Assembly (NCBI GenBank): GCA_020635255.1
Contig: JACKAC010000001.1
Coordinates: 783,501-847,500, forward strand
Source: Ignavibacteriales bacterium
GTDB taxonomy: Bacteria; Bacteroidota; Ignavibacteria; Tepidaquicellales; Tepidaquicellaceae
Direction of reading: 5' to 3'
Length of the DNA stretch: 64,000 nucleotides
The translations under genes and the position numbers were made by a program. Below are positions 50,796-58,575 of this stretch, one piece after another. The notes beneath the pieces were generated by a model. It was not told the origin of the DNA. It was given only the letters and a program-made list of their open reading frames with translations, and searched no databases. Each line of letters begins with the position of its first letter. Within the stretch, counting starts at the first letter, position 1.

Positions 50796-51194
50796 ATGTC
50801 GATGTCAGATCCAATAGCGGATTTTTTAACGAGAGTCAGAAATGCTATTAAAGCAGAGAAGAAGATCGTGGATATACCGGCTTCAAATCTGAAGCAGGAG
50901 CTTGCGAGGATATTAAAAGAGAACAATTACATAACAGATTTTAAATTGCACGAAACAGATAACAAGCAGGGTGCAATTTCTATCTACCTGAAGTATAACA
51001 GCGGCAAGAGTGTAATAGCCGGATTAAAAAGATCAAGCAGACCGGGACTAAGAAACTATGTAAAGACCGACGACATTCCAAGAGTAAGAAACGGATTAGG
51101 TATCGCAGTCATGTCAACATCTAAGGGTGTAATGACAGACAAGCAGGCAAGGAACATGCAGATAGGCGGTGAAGTAATCTGCGAGGTCTGGTAA
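50796..51194 (+). CDS. rpsH: Ribosomal protein uS8
   Basis: 132 residues: SDPIADFLTRVRNAIKAEKK, SRPGLRNYVKTDDIPRVRNGLGIAVMSTSKGVMTDKQAR, then GGEVICEVW at the end, as in most bacteria. uS8 binds the central domain of 16S rRNA and in some species represses the spc operon. Standard length and order. Confidence 0.98.
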   Translation: MSMSDPIADFLTRVRNAIKAEKKIVDIPASNLKQELARILKENNYITDFKLHETDNKQGAISIYLKYNSGKSVIAGLKRSSRPGLRNYVKTDDIPRVRNGLGIAVMSTSKGVMTDKQARNMQIGGEVICEVW

Positions 51195-51222
51195 AAAATT
51201 ATAAAGAGTAATTCACAGAAAG

Positions 51223-51762
51223 ATGAGCAGAATAGGTAAAAAACCAATTACAATAGATAAGGATATCAAAGTAAAGTTTGAGAACAAGTCTCTCGAGCTT
51301 ACCGGACCAAAAGGTTCGCTCAACCTGGACATGAAGGGCGACATCAACGTCGAAGTAAAGGACGAAGAGATCGTCGTAACCAGGGCTAATGATCTGAGAG
51401 AGAACAGAGCATTGCACGGACTTTACAGGTCACTGATACAGAATATGGTATCCGGAGTAAAAGACGGATATTCAAAAACACTTAACCTGGTTGGTGTGGG
51501 TTATAAAGCTGAGATGAAGGGTGACAACCTTTTCGTTTACGCAGGATATTCTCACCCGATCATATTTTCCGCTCCTGAGGGAATAACGATCGAGACAAAA
51601 GATCAGACAACGATCCAGATAAGCGGAATAGATAAACAATTAGTAGGACTGGTAGCCGCTAAAATAAGGTCATTCAGACCGCCGGAACCTTATAAAGGTA
51701 AAGGCATTAAATACAGCGACGAGCGTATTAGAAGAAAAGCAGGTAAAACAGCCGCAAAATAA
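51223..51762 (+). CDS. rplF: Ribosomal protein uL6
   Basis: 179 residues with both uL6 domains: MSRIGKKPITIDKDIKVKF, NLVGVGYKAEMKGD, and GIDKQLVGLVAAKIRSFRPPEPYKGKGIKY near the end. uL6 lies next to the GTPase centre of the 50S subunit. Standard order. Confidence 0.98.
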   Translation: MSRIGKKPITIDKDIKVKFENKSLELTGPKGSLNLDMKGDINVEVKDEEIVVTRANDLRENRALHGLYRSLIQNMVSGVKDGYSKTLNLVGVGYKAEMKGDNLFVYAGYSHPIIFSAPEGITIETKDQTTIQISGIDKQLVGLVAAKIRSFRPPEPYKGKGIKYSDERIRRKAGKTAAK

Positions 51763-51780
51763 GGTAATCTGATATAAATA

Positions 51781-52152
51781 ATGGGATACAAAGAGAATCT
51801 TAAAAAAAGAAGAGAAAGAGCAAGACTCAGAATAAGGAGGAAGCTCCAGGGTACTGCAGACAGACCAAGACTGGTAGTTTACAGGAGTTTATCGCACATC
51901 TACGCGCAATTGGTAGATGACGAAAACGCAAAAACTATTGTTTCTGCAAGCAGTAAGTCGAAGGAAATAGAAGCAAAGGTAAAGGATTCCAAGGGAAAGA
52001 TAGATAAGAGTAAAGAAGTAGGTAAATTAATAGGCGAAAAGGCGAAATCTGCCAATATAGAAAGCGTTATTTTTGACAGAAATGGGTATTTATACCATGG
52101 CAGAGTAAAAGCTCTGGCAGACGGTGCCCGTGAAAGTGGTTTACACTTTTAG
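51781..52152 (+). CDS. rplR: Ribosomal protein uL18
   Basis: 123 residues: RRERARLRIRRKLQGTADRPRL, VYRSLSHIYAQLVDDENAKT, and FDRNGYLYHGRVKALADGARESGLHF. uL18 binds 5S rRNA with uL5. It is followed not by rpsE directly but by a tRNA-Gln gene. Confidence 0.98.
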   Translation: MGYKENLKKRRERARLRIRRKLQGTADRPRLVVYRSLSHIYAQLVDDENAKTIVSASSKSKEIEAKVKDSKGKIDKSKEVGKLIGEKAKSANIESVIFDRNGYLYHGRVKALADGARESGLHF

Positions 52153-52188
52153 AGAGAAATTATTATATTTGTTGCAATTTAGTAACTT

Positions 52189-52259
52189 TCTCGGGTCGTC
52201 TAATGGCAGGACAGCGGCCTTTGGAGCCGTATGTGGAGGTTCGAATCCTCCCCTGAGAA
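52189..52259 (+). tRNA. tRNA-Gln (anticodon TTG) inside the spc operon
   Basis: 71 nt. The acceptor arms TCTCGGG and CCTGAGA pair with one G-U. The anticodon stem is GCGGC/GCCGT with loop CTTTGGA, placing TTG at 34-36. The T-arm is GGAGG/CCTCC with TTCGAAT. The discriminator is A and CCA is not encoded. It lies between rplR and rpsE on the same strand, with 36 and 28 bases on either side and no clear terminator, so it is probably cut out of the ribosomal protein mRNA by RNase P and RNase Z-like activities. Confidence 0.95.
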
Positions 52260-52287
52260 CAATTTTAGATAAACACTAAGTTAGTTA

Positions 52288-52821
52288 ATGGCGAAAAGAG
52301 AATTCATAAAGGCAAGTGAGTTAGAGCTGAAAGAGAAGCTGGTGAAAGTCGGCAGGGTAGCGAAAGTTGTAAAAGGCGGACGCAGGTTCAGTTTTAATGC
52401 CGTGAGCGTAGTTGGCGACGGTAAAGGTCATGTTGGAATAGGACTTGGAAAAGCAAATGAAGTTACCGACGCGATAAAGAAGAGCGTAGAAGACGCAAGA
52501 AAAAACGTAACAAAGGTATCAATTACATCAAAGGGTACTATTCCGCACACGATAATCGGTAAATACGGAGCAGCAAAGGTATTATTGAAGCCAGCGGCAC
52601 CGGGAACGGGAATCATCGCGGGCGGTGGTGTGAGAGCGGTACTGGAGTCAGCAGGGTACCAGGATATACTTACGAAGTTATTGGGTTCATCGAATCACCA
52701 TAACGTAGTGAAGGCTACAATGAGCGCGCTTCAAAACCTTGATAACGCAACAGGTGTAGCACAGCGAAGAGGAATATCTCTTCAGGAATTATTCGAAGGA
52801 AATTTACAAGAGACAGCGTAA
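52288..52821 (+). CDS. rpsE: Ribosomal protein uS5
   Basis: 177 residues: ELKEKLVKVGRVAKVVKGGRRFSFNAVSVVGDGKGHVGIGLGKANEV is the double-stranded RNA-binding domain, and PHTIIGKYGAAKVLLKPAAPGTGIIAGG follows. uS5 is important for decoding accuracy. The stop overlaps the rpmD start (TAATG). Confidence 0.98.
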   Translation: MAKREFIKASELELKEKLVKVGRVAKVVKGGRRFSFNAVSVVGDGKGHVGIGLGKANEVTDAIKKSVEDARKNVTKVSITSKGTIPHTIIGKYGAAKVLLKPAAPGTGIIAGGGVRAVLESAGYQDILTKLLGSSNHHNVVKATMSALQNLDNATGVAQRRGISLQELFEGNLQETA

Positions 52822-53000
52822 TGGCAAAGATAAAGATCACACAAATCAAGAGTGTTATTGACAGACCCAAGAGGCAGAAGCTAACGATGGAAGCGTTAGG
52901 ACTGCGTAAGATGCATAATATGGTAGAGAAAGAGGACACTCCTCAGATCCGAGGAATGCTGGACAGGGTGAAACATTTGGTCAAAATCGAAGTATCATAA
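52821..53000 (+). CDS. rpmD: Ribosomal protein uL30
   Basis: 59 residues, start ATG at 52821 overlapping the rpsE stop by one base. KIKITQIKSVIDRPKRQKLTMEALGLRKMHN, then DTPQIRGMLDRVKHLVKIE, is uL30 over its full length. It is the last gene before an outer-membrane protein gene interrupts the cluster. Confidence 0.95.
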   Translation: MAKIKITQIKSVIDRPKRQKLTMEALGLRKMHNMVEKEDTPQIRGMLDRVKHLVKIEVS

Positions 53001-53054
53001 TAGAGTTTTTTAGGGGTAATCAGCGCGTTCTTTAAAATTTTAATTTAAGTTAAG

Positions 53055-53228
53055 AATTTGGGTGGAGAGAGCCTGGAAACGGCACATTAACTGTATGAGA
53101 ATACAGGCAATTACTCAACAACCAGCAACAGCCGTGACCGCACTTAAAATCCAGATTTATTATTTGAATTAAAATTTAAATTATTTTTATTTAAATTATA
53201 TTGATGCAGTAAAAACGGCATCAATATA
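53055..53228 (+). ncRNA. Candidate structured leader RNA upstream of the outer-membrane barrel gene
   Basis: The 280-base gap after rpmD holds an island richer in G and C inside AT-rich DNA. By eye it can fold with a closing stem 53055-53061/53151-53157 (one G-U), an inner stem 53079-53083/53131-53135, a hairpin 53091-53096/53101-53106 with a GAGA (GNRA) loop, and a crossing pair 53073-53076/53122-53125 that would be a pseudoknot. A second perfect 11-bp hairpin lies at 53197-53207/53218-53228 with no T-run. It may be a riboswitch-like or stability leader; I recognise no known family, and no energy calculation was made. Confidence 0.35.
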
Positions 53229-53282
53229 GGAGTTAAAAATTATTTATTCTCTTATTTTATAAATCATTTGAAAGGAGAAAAA

Positions 53283-54002
53283 ATGTCAACAATTAAAAAA
53301 CTATTTGTTGCATTAACTTTAGTATTATTTGTTGCTGGTTACTCACAAGCTCAGTATAAGCCTGTAAACACAAACTTCGATGGTCCAATGCCAGAAGTAA
53401 AGAAAGGTTCAAGATCATTCATCTTTACATATACACCTTTCCAAAGCAATTTAGGATCAGTTTACGCAGGTTCTTATACTTCAGCTAGTGGTACTAACTA
53501 CGATGAATTATCACAGATTGATCTGTACGGTATCGGTTTTCAGTATTATGTGAGCAATAATGTATCACTGGGTGGTGGTATTCAATTTGGTTCAACTTCA
53601 GTAAATGGAGTTGATTCAACAAACCTCCAAGCTCCTGGAACTGATTTCAGTGCTACAACCTTTGGTATTTCGTTAGATGTAAATTACCACTTCAGGTCTC
53701 TCTACAGTGTATCACCATACTTAGGACTGAATCTGAATTACGGTAATTATTCATCAACTACTACACCATTAGCATCAAATTCTACAGCTACTGATACAAA
53801 AGGTAGTTCATTTGGTGCAGGTGTGAACTTCGGATTTGATTGGTACTTCACCGAAGGTATCTCACTTGGTGGAAGGTATACATTAGGATTCAGACAGTGG
53901 TCAGCTCCTGAGCAAACTACTGGTAATAACACATTAACAGGTCCCGATGGAAACAGGATCGGAACAGGTATTATGAGTGTATTAATGAACGTTCATCTCT
54001 AA
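53283..54002 (+). CDS. Outer-membrane beta-barrel protein inserted in the spc operon
   Basis: 239 residues from the ATG at 53283, five bases after the AAAGGAG site; an in-frame TTG at 53268 lies before that site and is not the start. A signal peptide (KKLFVALTLVLFVAGYSQAQ) is followed by alternating strands rich in Gly, Ser, Tyr and Asn (YGIGFQYYVSNNVSLGGGIQFGS, FGISLDVNYHFRSLYSVSPYLGLNLNYGN, FDWYFTEGISLGGRYTLGF) and a terminal strand MSVLMNVHL. This is an OmpX/OmpA-like eight-strand porin-type barrel. Codons are AT-rich and uniform, as for highly expressed genes. It has its own leader and terminator, between rpmD and rplO. Confidence 0.85.
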   Translation: MSTIKKLFVALTLVLFVAGYSQAQYKPVNTNFDGPMPEVKKGSRSFIFTYTPFQSNLGSVYAGSYTSASGTNYDELSQIDLYGIGFQYYVSNNVSLGGGIQFGSTSVNGVDSTNLQAPGTDFSATTFGISLDVNYHFRSLYSVSPYLGLNLNYGNYSSTTTPLASNSTATDTKGSSFGAGVNFGFDWYFTEGISLGGRYTLGFRQWSAPEQTTGNNTLTGPDGNRIGTGIMSVLMNVHL

Positions 54003-54024
54003 AGATTAAAGATTACTTATATTT

Positions 54025-54062
54025 AATTCCTTTGGGGGTTATCCCCCAAAGGAATTTATTTA
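54025..54062 (+). terminator. Terminator after the outer-membrane barrel gene
   Basis: AATTCCTTTGGGGG (54025-54038) pairs perfectly with CCCCCAAAGGAATT (54043-54056), with a four-base loop and a T-rich tail. It separates the barrel gene from rplO, so the second half of the ribosomal cluster needs read-through or its own promoter. Confidence 0.88.
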
Positions 54063-54109
54063 TTTTATAATCCACATTTATAACAATAAAAGGAATTAGT
54101 TACTGATCA

Positions 54110-54571
54110 ATGAGCATACTAAGTAATTTAAAATACGCCGAAGGATCCAGAAAAAAGCGCAAAAGAATCGGCAGAGGGCAAGGATCGGGATACGGCGGTC
54201 ACACATCTACTAAAGGTCACAAGGGTCAAAAGTCGAGATCCGGTTATAAAAGCAGGGCGTGGTTTGAGGGCGGTCAGATGCCTATCCAGAGGCGCGTACC
54301 TAAATTCGGCTTTAAGAATGTTAACAGGAAAGAATTTAGTATTCTTAATGTCGGACAATTACAAAAACTGATAGACGGCGGTAAGATAGGTGAGACTGTC
54401 ATAGACAAGGAGTTTTTGATAAAGAGCAAGTTGATCAGAAATAAGAATCTTCCATTGAAGATACTGGGCAACGGTGAATTAAAATCCAAGATAGAGATAA
54501 CGGCAGACGCTTTCAGTGATTCCGCAAAAGAAAAAATCGAAAAAGCGGGAGGCGTAGTAAAAACAGCATGA
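54110..54571 (+). CDS. rplO: Ribosomal protein uL15
   Basis: 153 residues: KRIGRGQGSGYGGHTSTKGHKGQKSR is the long extension that reaches into 23S rRNA, then FEGGQMPIQRRVPKFGF. The tail ends IEKAGGVVKTA as in most bacteria. The stop overlaps the secY start (ATGA). It comes first after the barrel-gene terminator. Confidence 0.98.
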   Translation: MSILSNLKYAEGSRKKRKRIGRGQGSGYGGHTSTKGHKGQKSRSGYKSRAWFEGGQMPIQRRVPKFGFKNVNRKEFSILNVGQLQKLIDGGKIGETVIDKEFLIKSKLIRNKNLPLKILGNGELKSKIEITADAFSDSAKEKIEKAGGVVKTA

Positions 54572-55902
54572 GTGGTTTCGTAGAGAATTTCAGGAATGTA
54601 TTCAAGATAGAAGAGTTACGCACGAGGATCTTATTCACACTTGGATTACTGATAATTGTAAGGATAGGGGCGCACATCACACTTCCGGGTATAAACGCAA
54701 GTCTGCTCGCGGCGGCAACCCAAAACCAATCTTCCAATACATTATTCGGTCTTTATGATCTGTTTGTTGGAGGAGCGTTTAGCAAAGCGGCTGTATTTGC
54801 ACTTGGAATAATGCCTTACATCAGCGCCTCGATCATAATCCAGCTACTCGGTGCGGTATTCCCATACTTCCAGAAACTTCAGAAGGAAGGTGAAGAGGGA
54901 AGAAAGAAAATAAACCAGCTTACAAGAGTAGGTACGATCCCGATCGCGGCACTTCAAGCATGGGGAGTAAGCGTACAGCTTGCAAGCAGGAACGTGAACG
55001 GGGTGAGCATCATCAGTCCCGACCTATCGAGTTTTATGTTCACGTTTTCGACGGTAATTTTTTTGACAGCAGGTACGGTATTTATGATGTGGCTCGGTGA
55101 ACAGATAACGGACAGGGGGATCGGTAACGGTATTTCGCTCATTATATTCATTGGTATCATAGACAGGCTTCCTTTTGCGATGCTGGATGAATACCAGCTT
55201 ATTGCATCGGGTGTAAGAAACGCACTGATAGAGATCGTATTCCTTGCGGCTTTCGTATTTATCGTCGCTGGTGTAGTGGCGGTCACGATAGCAACGCGGA
55301 GGATACCTGTTCAATACGCAAAGAGAGTTGTCGGAAGGAAAGTATTCGGCGGGGTAACACAGTATATACCGCTCAAAGTCAACCAGGCAGGTGTTATGCC
55401 TTTGATATTTGCGCAGTCGATAATGTTTATTCCAAGTACATTCCTTACGTTTTTCCCGGACAGCCAGTTCATGCAGACGCTTGCGGGATATTTTAGCTAT
55501 ACGAGTTTTGTATATGCGATCATTTATTCATTGCTGATCGTGTTCTTTACATATTTCTATACCGCGATCGCTTTCAATCCGAAAGACGTCGCGGATAACA
55601 TGAAGAAGCAGGGCGGTTTTATTCCGGGCGTAAGACCGGGTAAACCAACCTCGGATTTCATAGATAACATTTTGACAAAGATCACACTGCCGGGAGCAAT
55701 ATTCCTGGCAATAATAGCCGTACTCCCGACCTTTATCATGAAGGCAGGACTTACATCGGGTATGGCGGCGTTTTTTGGCGGTACCAGTCTGCTTATTATC
55801 GTGGGTGTTGCTCTCGATACATTACAGCAGGTAGAATCGCATCTATTGATGAGACATTATGACGGATTTATGAAGGGTTCGAAACTAAAAAGCAGAAGGT
55901 AA
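54568..55902 (+). CDS. secY: Preprotein translocase subunit SecY
   Basis: 444 residues with ten transmembrane helices. GINASLLAAATQNQ after helix 1, FALGIMPYISASIIIQLL (helix 2b plug region), RRIPVQYAKRVVG in the large cytosolic loop and the C-terminal VESHLLMRHYDGFMK identify SecY, the channel of the Sec translocon in the inner membrane. adk, which often lies between secY and map, is absent. Confidence 0.98.
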   Translation: MSGFVENFRNVFKIEELRTRILFTLGLLIIVRIGAHITLPGINASLLAAATQNQSSNTLFGLYDLFVGGAFSKAAVFALGIMPYISASIIIQLLGAVFPYFQKLQKEGEEGRKKINQLTRVGTIPIAALQAWGVSVQLASRNVNGVSIISPDLSSFMFTFSTVIFLTAGTVFMMWLGEQITDRGIGNGISLIIFIGIIDRLPFAMLDEYQLIASGVRNALIEIVFLAAFVFIVAGVVAVTIATRRIPVQYAKRVVGRKVFGGVTQYIPLKVNQAGVMPLIFAQSIMFIPSTFLTFFPDSQFMQTLAGYFSYTSFVYAIIYSLLIVFFTYFYTAIAFNPKDVADNMKKQGGFIPGVRPGKPTSDFIDNILTKITLPGAIFLAIIAVLPTFIMKAGLTSGMAAFFGGTSLLIIVGVALDTLQQVESHLLMRHYDGFMKGSKLKSRR

Positions 55903-55909
55903 AGAGTCA

Positions 55910-56671
55910 ATGTCGCTTGTAAAAAGTGAAAAGGAGATCCAGCTGATCTCCGAGAGCTGCAGGATAGTAGCTGACGTTCTTAAATATATTAAAGATTACG
56001 TAAAAGTAGGAGCAACTACCAGGGAACTGGACAAGATAGTAGAAGAGTTTATTCTATCCAGAGGCGGTCAACCTGCTTTTAAAGGTTACAGAGTAAAGAA
56101 CAGAACATTCCCGGCTAGTATCTGCTCATCACTTAACGAGGTGGTAGTTCACGGGATACCAAATGACGAGAAGCTGATATCGGGTGACATTCTTTCGGTG
56201 GATGTAGGTGTAAGGAAGAATGGATATTACGGAGACAGCGCGTACACATTCGAGGTAGGTGAGGTTTCAGCTCAGAAGAAGAGACTCTTGAGTGTAACCG
56301 AAGAATCTTTATATAAAGGCATACAACAGGCAAGAGAAGGGAATACGGTAAACGATATAGGACTTGCGATACAGGAATTTGTAGAGGGGTCGGGTTTTAG
56401 TGTAGTGAGAGAACTGGTTGGACACGGAATAGGTAAGAATCTTCACGAAGAGCCTGCTATACCAAATTACTATTCCCCATCGGGAAAACAGAAATTAAAA
56501 AAAGGCATGACCATAGCGATCGAGCCAATGGTCAATTATGGTACTTCGGCAGTATATGAAAAGGAAGACGGATGGACGGTGGTGACGAGAGATCATAAGC
56601 CGTCGGCGCATTTTGAGCATACGGTTTTGATAACAGATGGTGAGCCGGAGATCTTAACAAATAGAAATTAG
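55910..56671 (+). CDS. map: Methionine aminopeptidase, type I
   Basis: 253 residues. Metal ligands are visible in DILSVDVGVRKNGYYGDSA (two Asp), LVGHGIGKNLHEEP (His), MTIAIEPM (Glu) and the final FEHTVLITDGEPEILT (Glu). The enzyme removes N-terminal Met from new proteins. It follows secY by 7 bases in the usual secY-map-infA order. Confidence 0.97.
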   Translation: MSLVKSEKEIQLISESCRIVADVLKYIKDYVKVGATTRELDKIVEEFILSRGGQPAFKGYRVKNRTFPASICSSLNEVVVHGIPNDEKLISGDILSVDVGVRKNGYYGDSAYTFEVGEVSAQKKRLLSVTEESLYKGIQQAREGNTVNDIGLAIQEFVEGSGFSVVRELVGHGIGKNLHEEPAIPNYYSPSGKQKLKKGMTIAIEPMVNYGTSAVYEKEDGWTVVTRDHKPSAHFEHTVLITDGEPEILTNRN

Positions 56672-56693
56672 AAGGAAGGTTTATTTAGTATAG

Positions 56694-56912
56694 ATGTCAA
56701 AACAGGACTTAATAAAAGTTGATGGAATAATAACGGAAATCCTGCCAAACACGACCTTTAGAGTGAAGCTCGAAAACGGTCATGAAGTTTTGGCGCATAT
56801 TTCCGGTAAGATGAGGATGAATTTTATAAGGATATTACAGGGTGATAAAGTGACGGTCGAGCTGTCGCCTTATGACCTGTCCAAGGGGCGAATAACATAC
56901 AGGTATAAATAA
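56694..56912 (+). CDS. infA: Translation initiation factor IF-1
   Basis: 72 residues, the standard length: KVDGIITEILPNTTFRVKLENGHEVLAHISGKMRMNFIRILQGDKV is the S1-like OB fold, then YDLSKGRITYRYK. IF-1 blocks the A site during initiation. It lies between map and rpmJ. Confidence 0.97.
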   Translation: MSKQDLIKVDGIITEILPNTTFRVKLENGHEVLAHISGKMRMNFIRILQGDKVTVELSPYDLSKGRITYRYK

Positions 56913-56930
56913 AATTTAAACATTACAGTC

Positions 56931-57044
56931 ATGAAAGTAAGAAGCTCGGTAAAAAAAATGTGCGATAAGTGTAAGATCATAAAGAGGAACGGCGTAGTAC
57001 GGGTAATCTGCCCGAATCCAAAGCACAAACAAAGACAAGGATAA
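56931..57044 (+). CDS. rpmJ: Ribosomal protein bL36, zinc-binding
   Basis: 37 residues: MKVRSSVKKMCDKCKIIKR and VICPNPKHKQRQG. C11, C14, C27 and H32 form the zinc ribbon, so this is the zinc-dependent (C-plus) type. It is too short for most gene finders but sits in its standard place between infA and rpsM. Confidence 0.96.
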   Translation: MKVRSSVKKMCDKCKIIKRNGVVRVICPNPKHKQRQG

Positions 57045-57073
57045 TAAAAAAATAAAAATCCAGGAGTTATAAA

Positions 57074-57457
57074 TTGGCAAGAATATCAGGAATAGATCTA
57101 CCGAAGAATAAGAGGATCGTAATAGGATTAACCTCAATATTCGGTATTGGTAGAAGCACTGCCGAATCAGTATTAAGCAAAGCAGGCATCGACGAGAACA
57201 AGAAGGTGTCGGAGCTTACAGATGACGAAGTAAACCAGATCCGTTCGGTAATAGACGCGGAAGCAAAGGTAGAGGGCGCACTAAGGTCAGAGATACAGAT
57301 GAACATCAAGAGACTGATGGAGATCGGCACATACCGCGGTAAGAGACACAGAAAAGGTCTCCCACTTCGCGGGCAAAGGACACGTACAAACGCGCGTACC
57401 AGAAAAGGAAAGAAGAAAACTGTTGCAGGTAAGAAGAAAGCAGCAGCTAAGAAATAA
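57074..57457 (+). CDS. rpsM: Ribosomal protein uS13
   Basis: 127 residues from a TTG start at 57074, with GGAG eight bases upstream: ARISGIDLPKNKRIVIGLTSIFGIGRSTAESVL, then GTYRGKRHRKGLPLRGQRTRTNARTRKG. The end carries a short Lys/Ala tail. uS13 forms bridges in the 30S head. It starts the alpha-operon part of the cluster. Confidence 0.97.
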   Translation: MARISGIDLPKNKRIVIGLTSIFGIGRSTAESVLSKAGIDENKKVSELTDDEVNQIRSVIDAEAKVEGALRSEIQMNIKRLMEIGTYRGKRHRKGLPLRGQRTRTNARTRKGKKKTVAGKKKAAAKK

Positions 57458-57487
57458 AGTATAAAACTATAAATAAAATTATAGAAA

Positions 57488-57874
57488 TTGGCGAAGTCAT
57501 TTAAAAAGAACAAGAAGAAGATCCAGGTAGATGCAAACGGTGTGGCACACATTAAGGCTACATTCAATAATGTAATAGTGACATTAACAGACCTGTACGG
57601 TAACACTATTTCATGGGCATCTTCAGGCAGAATGGGATTCAAAGGCTCAAAGAAGAGCACACCTTTCGCGGCACAGGTTGCGGCGGAGACAGCTACAAAG
57701 GAAGCATTTGATCTCGGTTTGAGGAAAGTCGAAGTACTGATAAAAGGAGTAGGTTCGGGAAGAGACGCGGCGGTAAGGTCATTGAACACGAACGGTCTGG
57801 AAATTACTTCTATAAAAGATATTACGCCTCTGCCTCATAACGGGTGCAGACCTCCAAAGAGAAGAAGAGTTTAA
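57488..57874 (+). CDS. rpsK: Ribosomal protein uS11
   Basis: 128 residues from a TTG start at 57488: VDANGVAHIKATFNNVIVTLTDLYGN, GSGRDAAVRSLNTNGLEI, and the end PLPHNGCRPPKRRRV. uS11 lies on the 30S platform next to the mRNA exit. Confidence 0.97.
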   Translation: MAKSFKKNKKKIQVDANGVAHIKATFNNVIVTLTDLYGNTISWASSGRMGFKGSKKSTPFAAQVAAETATKEAFDLGLRKVEVLIKGVGSGRDAAVRSLNTNGLEITSIKDITPLPHNGCRPPKRRRV

Positions 57875-57901
57875 TAGTAATCAAATTAATAATTGCATTA
57901 A

Positions 57902-58531
57902 ATGGCAAGATATACAGATGCAAGTTGTAAACTATGCCGGAGAGAAAGACAGAAGCTGTTTCTAAAAGGCACGAAATGTTTTACCGATAAGTGCCCGATA
58001 GAAAAGAAAAACTATCCTCCGGGACAGCACGGATTATCCAGAAGGTCCAGAATGACCGACTATGCCGTCCAGCTCAGGGAAAAGCAAAAAGTAAGAAAGA
58101 CTTACGGTATCCTGGAAAAGCAGTTCAGGAATTACTTTAAGGAAGCATCCAGGAGAAAAGGCGTAACGGGTAATAACCTCGTCTCTATATTAGAGAGCAG
58201 GCTGGACAATACTCTGTACAGACTCGGGCTAGCACCTTCGAGGAAATCAGCAAGGCAGTTGATACTTCACAGACACCTCACGGTAAACGACCAGATCGTC
58301 GACAGACCGTCATATCATTTGAGGTCGGGTGACGTGATCAAAGTAAGAGATAAGAGCAAAAAACTGCCGGTATTTCATGACTCAATGAAGAGGATGAAAG
58401 ATACCATGATGATGCCGTGGCTGTCATTAGATAAAGCCACAATGACGGGTACATATCTAAAGAACCCGGAAAGAGAAGAAGTACCGTTCATTGGAAATGA
58501 GCAATTGATAGTTGAGCTTTACTCAAAATAG
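57902..58531 (+). CDS. rpsD: Ribosomal protein uS4, zinc-binding form
   Basis: 209 residues, standard length. The N-terminus has C9, C12, C26 and C31 (CKLC and CFTDKC), the zinc site of Thermus uS4 that many bacteria have lost. The S4 RNA-binding domain has SRLDNTLYRLGLAPSRKSARQLILHRHLTVN. uS4 starts 30S assembly and in many bacteria represses the alpha operon. Confidence 0.98.
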   Translation: MARYTDASCKLCRRERQKLFLKGTKCFTDKCPIEKKNYPPGQHGLSRRSRMTDYAVQLREKQKVRKTYGILEKQFRNYFKEASRRKGVTGNNLVSILESRLDNTLYRLGLAPSRKSARQLILHRHLTVNDQIVDRPSYHLRSGDVIKVRDKSKKLPVFHDSMKRMKDTMMMPWLSLDKATMTGTYLKNPEREEVPFIGNEQLIVELYSK

Positions 58532-58575
58532 TAACTAAGGTTTTTAATAACAAATTTAAATCATTTAGGCAGACT

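Noticed and set aside
53197..53228. Perfect 11-bp hairpin before the barrel gene as terminator of the ribosomal operon
   Set aside because: No T-run follows; a leader structure fits better.
53268..53282. TTG start for the outer-membrane barrel gene
   Set aside because: The Shine-Dalgarno AAAGGAG lies inside this stretch, so it must be upstream of the true ATG at 53283.
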